From NCBI GenBank assembly GCA_009760855.2, contig WPIO01000236.1, positions 1 to 62,000 of the forward strand: a stretch of DNA of 62,000 nt. The letters run 5' to 3'. Of the stretch, positions 51,826 to 62,000 are shown in pieces. This DNA comes from Cristatella mucedo (Eukaryota; Bryozoa; Phylactolaemata; Cristatellidae). Numbering within the stretch: position 1 is the first letter of the stretch; each line of letters starts with the position of its first letter. A model generated the notes under the pieces. It was given only the letters and a program-made list of their open reading frames with translations. It ran no database searches and was not told where the DNA came from. Position numbers and translations under genes: made by a program.

Positions 51826-52697
51826 TTTAAAGCATTTCGCACGTAAATAACACGTTTCGCACGAGTTCGCACCAGATCGCGGAATATGTAGCTAGAAACT
51901 TCAAATCTGCATGTCGGAGCGTGCGCTGACTGGCAGCAGAGTGCTGCACCATGTTTAAAGCATTTCGCACGTAAATAACACGTTTCGCACAAGTTCGCAT
52001 CAGATCGCGGAATATGTAGAAACTTTAAATCTGCATTTCGGAGCGTGTGCTGACTGGCAGCAGAGTGCTGCACCATGTTTAAAGCATTTCGCACGTAAAT
52101 AACACGTTTCGCACAAGTTCGCATCAGATCGCGGAATATGTAAAAACGTATATTCTGCATTTCGGAGCGTGCGCTGACTGCAGCAGAGTGCTGCACCATG
52201 TTTAAAGCATTTCGCACGTAAATAACACGTTTCGCACGAGTTCGCAGCAGATCGCGGAATATGTAGAAACTTTAAATCTGCATGTCGGAGCGTGGGCTGA
52301 CTGGCAGCAGAGTGCTGCACCATGTTTAAAGCATTTCGCACGTAAATAACACGTTTCGCACAGAGTTCGCATCAGATCGCGGAATATGTAGAAACTTTAA
52401 ATCTGCATGTCGGAGCGTGTGCTGACTTGCAGCAGAGTGCTGCACCTTGTTTAAAGCATTTCGCACGTAAATAACACGTTTCGCACGAGTTTCCAGCAGA
52501 TCGCGGAATATGTAGAAACTTTAAATCTGCATTTCGGAGCGTGCGCTGACTGGCAGCAGAGTGCTGCACCATGTTTAAAGCATTTCGCACGTAAATAACA
52601 CGTTTCGCACGAGTTCGCAGCAGATCGCGGAATATGTAGAAACTTAAAATCCACATTTAGGAGCGTGCGATGGCTGGCAGCAGACTGCTGCACCATG
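51826..52697 (+). repeat. Seven ordinary units between the duplicated blocks
   Basis: The satellite continues with common subtypes. Small oddities are a GCTA insertion (TGTAGCTAGAAAC near 51890), a GTATATTCTG unit near 52145, and CACCTTG in place of CACCATG near 52443. Nothing other than satellite is present. Confidence 0.85.
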
Positions 52698-53817
52698 TTT
52701 AAAGCATATCGAACGTAAATAACACGTTTCGCACGAGTTCGCAGCAAATCGCGGAATATGTAGAAACTTCAAATCTGCATTTCGGAGCGTGGGCTGACTG
52801 GCAGCAGAGTGCTGCACCATGTTTAAAGCATTTCGCACGTAAATAACACGTTTCGCACAAGTTCGCATCAGATCGCGGAATATGTAGAAACGTATATTCT
52901 GCATTTCGGAGCGTGCGCTGACTGACAGCAGAGTGCTGCACCATGTTTAAAGCATTTCGCACGTAAATAACACGTTTCGCACAAGTTCGCACCAGATCGC
53001 GGAATATGTAGAAACTTTAAATCTGCATGTCGGAGCGTGCACTGACTGGCAGCAGAGTGCTGCACCATGTTTAAAGCATTTCGCACGTAAATAACACGTT
53101 TCGCAAGAGTTCGGAGCAGATCGCGGAATGTCTAGAAACTTCCAATCTGCCTGTCGGAGCGTGTTCTGACTTGCAGCAGAGTGCTGCACCATGTTTGATG
53201 TATTTCGCACGTAAATAACACGTTTCGCACGAGTTTGCAGCAGATCGCGGAAGATGTAGAAACTTCAAATCTGCATGTCGGAGCGTGCCCTGACATGCAG
53301 CAGATTGCTGCACCATGTTTAAAGCATTTCGCACGTTAATAACACGTTTGGCACGAGTTCGCAGCAGATCGCGGAATATGTAGAAACTTTAAATTTGCAT
53401 GTCGGAGCGTGAGCTGGCTGGCTGGAAACAAAGTGCTGCACCATGTTTAAAGCATATCGAACGTAAATAACACGTTTCGCACGAGTTCGCAGCAAATCGC
53501 GGAATATGTAGAAACTTCAAATCTGCATTTCGGAGCGTGGGCTGACTGGCAGCAGAGTGCTGCACCATGTTTAAAGCATTTCGAACGTAAATAACACGAT
53601 TCGCACAAGTTTGCATCAGATCGCGGAATATGTAGAAACGTATATTCTGCATTTCGGAGCGTGAGCTGACTGACAGCAGAGTGCTGCACCATGTTTAAAG
53701 CATTTCGCACGTAAATAACACGTTTCGCACAAGTTCGCACCAGATCGCGGAATATGTAGAAACTTTAAATCTGCATGTAAAAGCGTGCACTGACTGGCAG
53801 CAGAGTGCTGCACCATG
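52698..53817 (+). repeat. 1,120-bp duplicated block, copy 2
   Basis: The unit order e f a b c d e f a equals that of 50706-51825. Both copies carry 4 extra bases over 9 x 124, but in different places: TATG in the first f unit of copy 1, and a CTGG/GGCT duplication in unit d near 53415 in copy 2. Shared marks include TTTGATGTATTTCG, CAGCAGATTGCTG, CGATTCGCACAAGTTTGC and CATGTAAAAGCG. The unit just before it ends unusually (ATCCACATTTAGGAGCG, GCGATGGCTGG, CAGACTGCTG), perhaps marking the junction. Confidence 0.85.
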
Positions 53818-56800
53818 TTTAAAGCATTTCGCACGTAAATAACACGTTTCGCACGAGTTCGCACCAGATCGCGGAATATGTAGAAACTTCAAATCTGCAT
53901 TTCGGAGCGTGCGCTGACTGGCAGCAGAGTGCTGCACCATGTTTAAAGCATTTCGCACGTAAATAACACGTTTCGCACGAGTTCGCAGCAGATCGCGGAA
54001 TATGTAGAAACTTCAAATCTGCATGTCGGAGCGTGCGCTGACTGGCAGCAGAGTGCTGCACCATGTTTAAAGCATTTCGCACGTAAATAACACGTTTCGC
54101 ACAAGTTCGCATCAGATCGCGGAATATGTAGAAACTTCAAATCTGCATTTCGGAGCGTGCGCTGACTGGCAGCAGAGTGCTGCACCATGTTTTTAAAGCA
54201 TTTCGCACGTAAATAACACGTTTCGCACAAGTTCGCATCAGATCGCGGAATATGTAGAAACTTATAAATCTGCATTTCGGAGCGTGCGCTGACTGGCAGC
54301 AGAGTGCTGCACCATGTTTAAAGCATTTCGCACGTAAATAACACGTTTCGCACAAGTTCGCATCAGATCGCGGAATATGTAGAAACTTCAAATCTGCATT
54401 TCGGAGCGTGCGCTGACTGGCAGCAGAGTGCTGCACCATGTTTAAAGCATTTCGCACGTAAATAACACGTTTCGCACGAGTTCGCAGCAGATCGCGGAAT
54501 ATGTAGAAACTTTCAAATCTGCATTTCGGAGCGTGCGCTGACTGGCAGCAGAGTGCTGCACCATGTTTAAAGCATTTCGCACGTAAATAACACGTTTCGC
54601 ACGAGTTCGCAGCAGATCGCGGAATATGTAAAAACTTCCAATCTGCATGTCGGAGCGTGTGCTGACTGGCAGCAGAGTGCTGCACCATGTTTAAAGCATT
54701 TCGCACGTAAATAACACGTTTCGCACGAGTTCGCAGCAGATCGCGGAATATGTAGAAACTTCAAATCTGCATGTCGGAGCGTGTGCTGACTGGCAGCAGA
54801 GTGCTGCACCATGTTTAAAGCATTTCGCACGTAAATAACACGTTTCGCACGAGTTCGCAGCAGATCGCGGAATATGTAGAAACTTCAAATCTGCATTTCG
54901 GAGCGTGCGCTGACTGGCAGCAGAGTGCTGCACCATGTTTAAAGCATTTCGCACGTAAATAACACGTTTCGCACAAGTTCGCATCAGATCGCGGAATATG
55001 TAAAAACTTCAAATCTGCATTTCGGAGCGTGTGCTGACTGGCAGCAGAGTGCTGCACCATGTTTAAAGCATTTCGCACGTAAATAACACGTTTCGCACAA
55101 GTTCGCATCAGATCGCGGAATATGTAGAAACTTTAAATCTGCATTTCGGAGCGTGCGCTGACTGGCAGCAGAGTGCTGCACCATGTTTAAAGCATTTCGC
55201 ACGTAAATAACACGTTTCGCACGAGTTCGCACCAGATCGCGGAATATGTAGAAACTTTAAATCTGCATGTCGGAGCGTGTGCTGACGTGCAGCAGAGTGC
55301 TGCACCATGTTTAAAGCATTTCGCACGTAAATAACACGTTTCGCACGAGTTCGCAGCAGATCGCGGAATATGTAGAAACTTTAAATCTGCATGTCGGAGC
55401 GTGCGCTGACTGGCAGCAGAGTGCTGCACCATGTTTTAAAGCATTTCGAACGTAAATAACACGTTTCGCACGAGTTCGCATCAGATCGCGGAATATGTAG
55501 AAACTTCAAATCTGCATGTCGGAGCGTGCGCTGACTGGCAGCAGAGTGCTGCACCATGTTTAAAGCATTTCGCACGTAAATAACACGTTTCGCACAAGTT
55601 CGCAGCAGATCGCGGAATATGTAGAAACTTCAAATCTCTGCATTTCGGAGCGTGCGCTGACTGGCAGCAGAGTGCTGCACCATGTTTAAAGCATTTCGCA
55701 CGTAAATAACACGTTTCGCACAAGTTCGCATCAGATCGCGGAATATGTAGAAACTTAAAATCTGCATTTCGGAGCGTGCGCTGACTGGCAGCAGAGTGCT
55801 GCACCATGTTTAAAGCATTTCGCACGTAAATAACACGTTTCGCACAAGTTCGCAGCAGATCGCGGAATATGTAGAAACTTTAAATCTGCATGTCGGAGCG
55901 TGCGCTGACTGGCAGCAGAGTGCTGCACCATGTTTAAAGCATTTCGCACGTAAATAACACGTTTCGCACGAGTTCGCAGTAGATCGCGGAATATGTAGAA
56001 ACTTCAAATCTGCATGTCGGAGCGTGTGCTGACTGGCAGCAGAGTGCTGCACCATGTTTTAAAGCATATCGCACGTAAATAACACGTTTCGCACGAGTTC
56101 GCAGCAGATCGCGGAATATGTAGAAACTTTAAATCTGCATGTCGGAGCGTGCGCTGACTGGCAGCAGAGTGCTGCACCATGTTTAAAGCATTTCGCACGT
56201 AAATAACACGTTTCGCACGAGTTCGCAGCAGATCGCGGAATATGTAGAAACTTTAAAATCTGCATGTCGGAGCGTGCGCTGACTGGCAGCAGAGTGCTGC
56301 ACCATGTTTAAAGCATTTCGCACGTAAATAACACGTTTCGCACGAGTTCGCATCAGATCGCGGAATATGTAGAAACTTCAAATCTGCATTTCGGAGCGTG
56401 CGCTGACTGGCAGCAGAGTGCTGCACCATGTTTAAAGCATTTCGCACGTAAATAACACGTTTCGCACAAGTTCGCATCAGATCGCGGAATATGTAGAAAC
56501 TTCAAATCTGCATTTCGGAGCGTGCGCTGACTGGCAGCAGAGTGCTGCACCATGTTTAAAGCATTTCGCACGTAAATAACACGTTTCGCACAAGTTCGCA
56601 CCAGATCGCGGAATATGTAGAAACTTTAAATCTGCATGTCGAAGCGTGCGCTGACTGGCAGCAGAGTGCTGCACCATGTTTAAAGCATTTCGCACGTAAA
56701 TAACACGTTTCGCACGAGTTCGCAGCAGATCGCGGAATATGTAGAAACTTTAAATCTGCATTTCGGAGCGTGCGCTGACTGGCAGCAGAGTGCTGCACCA

Positions 56801-59800
56801 TGTTTAAAGCATTTCGCACGTAAATAACACGTTTCGCACGAGTTCAGAGCAGATCGCGGAATATGTAGAAACTTCAAATCTGCATGTCGGAGCGTGCGCT
56901 GACTGGCAGCAGAGTGCTGCACCATGTTTAAAGCATTTCGCACGTAAATAACACGTTTCGCACGAGTTCGCACCAGATCGCGGAATATGTAGAAACTTTA
57001 AATCTGCATGTCGGAGCGTGCGCTGACTGGCAGCAGAGTGCTGCACCATGTTTAAAGCATTTCGCACGTAAATAACACCTTTCGCACGAATTCGCAGCAG
57101 ATCGCGGAATATGTAGAAACTTCAAATCTGCCATTTCGGAGCGTGCGCTGACTGGCAGCAGAGTGCTGCACCATGTTTAAAGCATTTCGCACGTAAATAA
57201 CACGTTTCGCACGAGTTCGCAGCAGATCGCGGAATATGTAGAAACTTCAAATCTGCATTTCGGAGCGTGCGCTGACTGGCAGCAGAGTGCTGCACCATGT
57301 TTAAAGCATTTCGCACGTAAATAACACGTTTCGCACAAGTTCGCAGCAGATCGCGGAATATGTAGAAACTTCAAATCTGCATTTCGGAGCGTGCGCTGAC
57401 TGGCAGCAGAGTGCTGCACCATGTTTAAAGCATTTCGCACGTAAATAACACGTTTCGCACAAGTTCGCATCAGATCGCGGAATATGTAGAAACTTCAAAT
57501 CTGCATTCGGAGCGTGCGCTGACTGGCAGCAGAGTGCTGCACCATGTTTAATACATTTCGCACGTAAATAACACGTTTCGCACGAGTTCGCAGCAGATCG
57601 CGGAATATGTAGAAACTTTAAATCTGCATGTCGGAGCGTGCGCTGACTGGCAGCAGAGTGCTGCACCATGTTTAAAGCATTTCGCACGTAAATAACACGT
57701 TTCGCACGAGTTCGCAGCAGATCGCGGAATATGTAGAAACTTCAAATCTGCATGTCGGAGCGTGCGCTGACTGGCAGCAGAGTGCTGCACCATGTTTAAA
57801 GCATTTCGCACGTAAATAACACGTTTCGCACGAGTTCGCATCAGATCGCGGAATATGTAGAAACTTCAAATCTGCATTTCGGAGCGTGCGCTGACTGGCA
57901 GCAGAGTGCTGCACCATGTTTAAAGCATTTCGCACGTAAATAACACGTTTCGCACAAGTTCGCATCAGATCGCGGAATATGTAGAAACTTCAAATCTGCA
58001 TTTCGGAGCGTGCGCTGACTGGCAGCAGAGTGCTGCACCATGTTTAAAGCATTTCGCACGTAAATAACACGTTTCGCACGAGTTCGCACCAGATCGCGGA
58101 ATATGTAGAAACTTTAAATCTGCATGTCGGAGCGTGCGCTGACTGGCAGCAGAGTGCTGCACCATGTTTAAAGCATTTCGCACGTAAATAACACGTTTCG
58201 CACGAGTTCGCAGCAGATCGCGGAATATGTAGAAACTTCAAATCTGCATGTCGGAGCGTGCGCTGACTGGCAGCAGAGTGCTGCACCATGTTTAAAGCAT
58301 TTCGCACGTAAATAACACGTTTCGCACGAGTTCGCAGCAGATCGCGGAATATGTAGAAACTTCAAATCTGCATTTCGGAGCGTGCGCTGACTGGCAGCAG
58401 CAGAGTGCTGCACCATGTTTAAAGCATTTCGCACGTAAAAATAACACGTTTCGCACGAGTTCGCAGCAGATCGCGGAATATGTAGAAACTTTCAAATCTG
58501 CATTTCGGAGCGTGCGCTGACTGGCAGCAGAGTGCTGCACCATGTTTAAAGCATTTCGCACGTAAATAACACGTTTCGCACAAGTTCGCATCAGATCGCG
58601 GAATATGTAGAAACTTTAAATTCGGAGCGTGTGCTGACTGCAGCAGCAGAGTGCTGCACCATGTTTAAAGCATTTCGCACGTAAATAACACGTTTCGCAC
58701 AAGTTCGCAGCAGATCGCGGAATATGTAGAAACTTCAAATCTGCATTTCGGAGCGTGCGCTGACTGGCAGCAGAGTGCTGCACCATGTTTAAAGCATTTC
58801 GCACGTAAATAACACGTTTCGCACAAGTTCGCATCAGATCGCGGAATATGTAGAAACGTATATTCTGCATTTCGGAGCGTGCGCTGACTGGCAGCAGAGT
58901 GCTGCACCATGTTTAAAGCATTTCGCACGTAAATAACACGTTTCGCACAAGTTCGCACCAGATCGCGGAATATGTAGAAACTTTAAATCTGCATGTCGGA
59001 GCGTGCACTGACTGGCAGCAGAGTGCTGCACCATGTTTAAAGCATTTCGCACGTAAATAACACGTTTCGCAAGAGTTCGGAGCAGATCGCGGAATGTCTA
59101 GAAACTTCCAATCTGCATGTCGGAGCGTGTGCTGACTTGCAGCAGAGTGCTGCACCATGTTTAATGCATTTCGCACGTAAATAACACGTTTCGCACGAGT
59201 TTGCAGCAGATCGCGGAATATGAAGAAACTTCAAATCTGCATGTCGGAGCGTGCCCTGACATGCAGCAGAGTGCTGCACCATGTTTAAAGCATTTCGCAC
59301 GATAATAACACGTTTGGCACGAGTTCGCAGCAGATCGCGGAATATGTAGAAACTTTAAATCTGCATGTCGGAGCGTGCGCTGACTGGCAGCAGAGTGCTG
59401 CACCATGTTTAAAGCATTTCGAACGTAAATAACACGTTTCGCACGAGTTCGCAGCAGATCGCGGAATATGTAGAAACTTCAAATCTGCATTTCGGAGCGT
59501 GCGCTGACTGGCAGCAGAGTGCTGCACCATGTTTAAAGCATTTCGCACGTAAATAACACGTTTCGCACAAGTTCGCATCAGATCGCGGAATATGTAGAAA
59601 CTTCAAATCTGCATTTCGGAGCGTGCGGTGACTGGCAGCAGAGTGCTGCACCATGTTTAAAGCATTTCGCACGTAAATAACACGTTTCGCACAAGTTCGC
59701 AGCAGATCGCGGAATATGTAGAAACTTTAAATCTGCATGTCGGAGCGTGTGCTGACTGGCAGCAGAGTGCTGCACCATGTTTAAAGCATTTCGCACGTAA

Positions 59801-62000
59801 ATAACACGTTTCGCACGAGTTCGCAGCAGATCGCGGAATATGTAGAAACTTCAAATCTGCATGTCGGAGCGTGCGCTGACTGGCAGCAGAGTGCTGCACC
59901 ATGTTTAAAGCATTTCGCACGTAAATAACACGTTTCGCACAAGTTTCGCATCAGATCGCGGAATATGTAGAAACTTCAAATCTGCATGTCGGAGCGTGCG
60001 CTGACTGGCAGCAGAGTGCTGCACCATGTTTAAAGCATTTCGCACGTAAATAACACGTTTCGCACGAGTTCGCAGCAGATCGCGGAATATGTAGAAACTT
60101 TAAATCTGCATTTCGGAGCGTGCGCTGACTGGCAGCAGAGTGCTGCACCATGTTTAAAGCATTTCGCACGTAAATAACACGTTTCGCACGAGTTCGCATC
60201 AGATCGCGGAATGTGTAGAAACTGTAATTCAGCATGTCGGAGCGTGCCCTGACTGGCAGCAGAGTGCTGCACCATGTTTAAAGCATTTCGCACGTAAATA
60301 ACACGTTTCGCACTAGTTCGCACCAGATCGCGGAATATGTAGAAACTTCAAATCTGCATGTCGGAGCGTGCGCTGACTGGCAGCAGAGTGCTGCACCATG
60401 TTTAAAGCATTTCGCACGTAAATAACACGTTTCGCACGAGTTCGGAGCAGATCGCGGAATATGTAGAAACTTAAATCTGCATTTCGGAGCGTGCCTTTGC
60501 TGACTGGCAGCAGAGTGCTGCACCATTTTTAAAGCATTTCGCACGTAAATAACACGTTTCGCACGAGTTCGCACCAGATCGCGGAATATGTAGAAACTTT
60601 AAATCTGCATGTCGGAGCGTGCGCTGACTGGCAGCAGAGTGCTGCACCATGTTTAAAGCATTTCGCACGTAAATAACACGTTTCGCACGAGTTCGCAGCA
60701 GATCGCGGAATATGTAGAAACTTCAAATCTGCATGTCGGAGCGTGCGCTGACTGGCAGCAGAGTGCTGCACCATGTTTAAAGCATTTCGCACGTAAATAA
60801 CACGTTTCGCACGAGTTCGCAGCAGATCGCGGAATATGTAGAAACTTCAAATCTGCATGTCGGAGCGTGCGCTGACTGGCAGCAGAGTGCTGCACCATGT
60901 TTAAAGCATTTCGCACGTAAATAACACGTTTCGCACAAGTTCGCAGCAGATCGCGGAATATGTAGAAACTTTAAATCTGCATGTCGGAGCGTGCGCTGAC
61001 TGGCAGCAGAGTGCTGCACCATGTTTAAAGCATTTCGCACGTAAATAACACGTTTCGCACGAGTTCGCAGCAGATCGCGGAATATGTAGAAACTTCAAAT
61101 CTGCATGTCGGAGCGTGCGCTGACTGGCAGCAGAGTGCTGCACCATGTTTAAAGCATTTCGCACGTAAATAACACGTTTCGCACGAGTTCGCAGCAGATC
61201 GCGGAATATGTAGAAACTTCAAATCTGCATGTCGGAGCGTGCGCTGACTGGCAGCAGAGTGCTGCACCATGTTTAAAGCATTTCGCACGTAAATAACACG
61301 TTTCGCACGAGTTTGCATCAGATCGCGGAATATGTAGAAACTTCAAATCTGCATGTCGGAGCGTGCGCTGACTGGCAGCAGAGTGCTGCACCATGTTTAA
61401 AGCATTTCGCACGTAAACAACACGTGTCGCACAAGTTCGCATCAGATCGCGGAATATGTAGAAACTTCAAATCTGCATTTCGGAGTGTGAGCTGACTGGC
61501 AGCAGAGTGCTGCACCATGTTTAAAGCATTTCGCACGTAAATAACACGTTTCGCACAAGTTCGCATCAGATCGCGGAATATGTAGAAACTTCAAATCTGC
61601 ATTTCGGAGCGTGCGCTGACTGGCAGCAGAGTGCTGCACCATGTTTAAAGCATTTCGCACGTAAATAACACGTTTCGCACAAGTTCGCATCAGATCGCGG
61701 AATATGTAGAAACTTTAAATCTGCATTCCGGAGCGTGCGCTGACTGGCAGCAGAGTGCTGCACCATGTTTAAAGCATTTCGCACGTAAATAACACGTTTC
61801 GCACGAGTTCGCAGCAGATCGCGGAATATGTAGAAACTTCAAATCTGCATGTCGGAGCGTGCGCTGACTGGCAGCAGAGTGCTGCACCATGTTTAAAGCA
61901 TTTCGCACGTAAATAACACGTTTCGCACAAGTTCGCAGCAGATCGCGGAATATGTAGAAACTTCAAATCTGCATGTCGGAGCGTGCGCTGACTGGCAGCA
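53818..62000. repeat. Array domain H: homogeneous, open at the right edge
   Basis: The units are regular, with subtype 1 in its CATGTCGG form dominating from 60.5 kb to the end. Exceptions are single short insertions (for example TTTTTAAAGC near 54190), a 6-bp loss near 58618 (TTTAAATTCGGAGCG, followed by CAGCAGCAG), the higher-order block at 58788, and the GAATGTGTAG / ACTGTAATTCAGC unit at 60209-60234. Confidence 0.85.
58788..59531 (+). repeat. 6-unit higher-order block, single copy (744 bp)
   Basis: The order is f a b c d e, the same cycle as at 50.2-53.8 kb entered at unit f. It includes the GTATATTCTG unit, CACCAG/GCACTG, GCAAGAGTTCGGAGCAG with GAATGTCTAG, TTTAATGC with GTTTGCAG and GTGCCCTGACATGCAG, and TTTGGCACG (with ACGATAATAAC). 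Unit e is nearly ordinary (CATTTCGAACG). The block looks partly converted toward the common subtypes. Confidence 0.75.

Larger units (their letters stand above)
1..62000. repeat. Tandem satellite array, 124-bp unit, about 500 copies
   Basis: A 124-bp unit repeats in one orientation from the first to the last base. Intact units have starts (TTTAAAGCAT) exactly 124 bp apart over long runs, for example 12963, 13087 and 13956, 14080. No inversion of the array and no non-satellite insertion was seen. Both window edges fall inside units, so array length and flanks are unknown. Most units differ by a few substitutions; indels are clustered. A role in centromere or heterochromatin structure is inferred from what such arrays usually do in eukaryotes; nothing in the sequence proves it. 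The family is not one I recognise. DraI (TTTAAA) cuts at unit position 1, and a second DraI site appears in units with T at position 73. Confidence 0.99.

Noticed and set aside
1-62000. Hundreds of overlapping minus-strand open frames of about 60-270 codons
   Set aside because: They are translations of the 124-bp unit in three successive frames; starts and ends recur at the same unit positions, and the longer ones only reflect indels that skip a stop. No codon-level conservation is visible.
1-62000. Cysteine-rich peptide in one minus-strand frame (CETCYLRAKC...CCQSAHAPKC), reminiscent of a zinc-binding pattern
   Set aside because: It is a chance reading of the satellite in one of three equally open frames, repeated in every unit, with no start or stop context of its own.
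1-62000. CRISPR array
   Set aside because: The repeat is continuous: there are no unique spacers between copies, and the unit is far longer than CRISPR repeats.
1-62000. Transposon or retroelement insertion
   Set aside because: I saw no terminal repeats, target-site duplications, poly-A tails or non-satellite coding sequence anywhere. The scrambled places at 22415 and 45296 consist of satellite pieces.
1-62000. rDNA spacer, 5S cluster, tRNA cluster or telomeric repeat
   Set aside because: No tRNA A/B boxes in the right spacing, no recognisable 5S or other rRNA sequence and no short G-rich telomere-like repeat is present.
1-62000. Naming the species or a known satellite family
   Set aside because: I do not recognise the unit, and composition alone cannot decide; a name would be a guess.

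Overview
The whole window is one uninterrupted tandem satellite DNA array. Its unit is 124 bp and about 500 units follow each other head to tail in the same orientation. Base 1 lies inside a unit (unit position 2, counting TTTAAAGCAT as the start) and base 62000 lies inside another (about unit position 109), so neither edge of the array is present. I found no unique sequence, gene, RNA gene, transposon or CRISPR array. The many open frames of about 100 codons on the minus strand follow from the repeat itself: 124 is not a multiple of 3, and each unit carries only two minus-strand stops.

This much tandem satellite points to a eukaryotic genome, probably centromeric, pericentromeric or other constitutive heterochromatin. 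I do not recognise the family and cannot name the species. The reference unit is about 48% G+C with 11 CpG dinucleotides, roughly 1.5 times the number expected from its base composition. This argues against a long history of heavy CpG methylation.

Unit structure: TTCGCA occurs at unit positions 11, 31 and 41, exact multiples of 10 bp. Two dyads are present: GCAGCA/TGCTGC with a 3-base spacer at 104-118, and GCAGAT/ATCTGC with a 23-base spacer at 47-81. Positions 40-57 look like an imperfect CENP-B box. Main polymorphic positions are 38 (G/A), 47 (G/T/C), 63 (G/C), 66 (G/A), 73 (C/T), 84 (T/G/C), 95-96 and 104. They combine into recurring subtypes, of which GAG...CAGCAG and AAG...CATCAG are the commonest.

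Layout: 1-8.7 kb is heterogeneous, with remnants of higher-order units. 8.7-17.06 kb is homogeneous. 17.06-30.18 kb is divergent and indel-rich, worst at about 21-27 kb. 30.18-37.84 kb is homogeneous. 37.84-39.82 kb holds two copies of an 8-unit higher-order repeat (992 bp each). 39.82-50.21 kb is homogeneous apart from disturbance at 43.5-45.5 kb. 50.21-53.82 kb holds a 6-unit higher-order repeat and a 1,120-bp block duplicated 1,992 bp apart. 53.82-62 kb is homogeneous except for one 6-unit block at 58.79-59.53 kb. Cognate rare variants also recur about 30-35 kb apart, for example 4.66 and 39.38 kb. This fits repeated unequal exchange or segment duplication, with local homogenisation. All comparisons were made by eye, so identity values and exact copy counts are not given.
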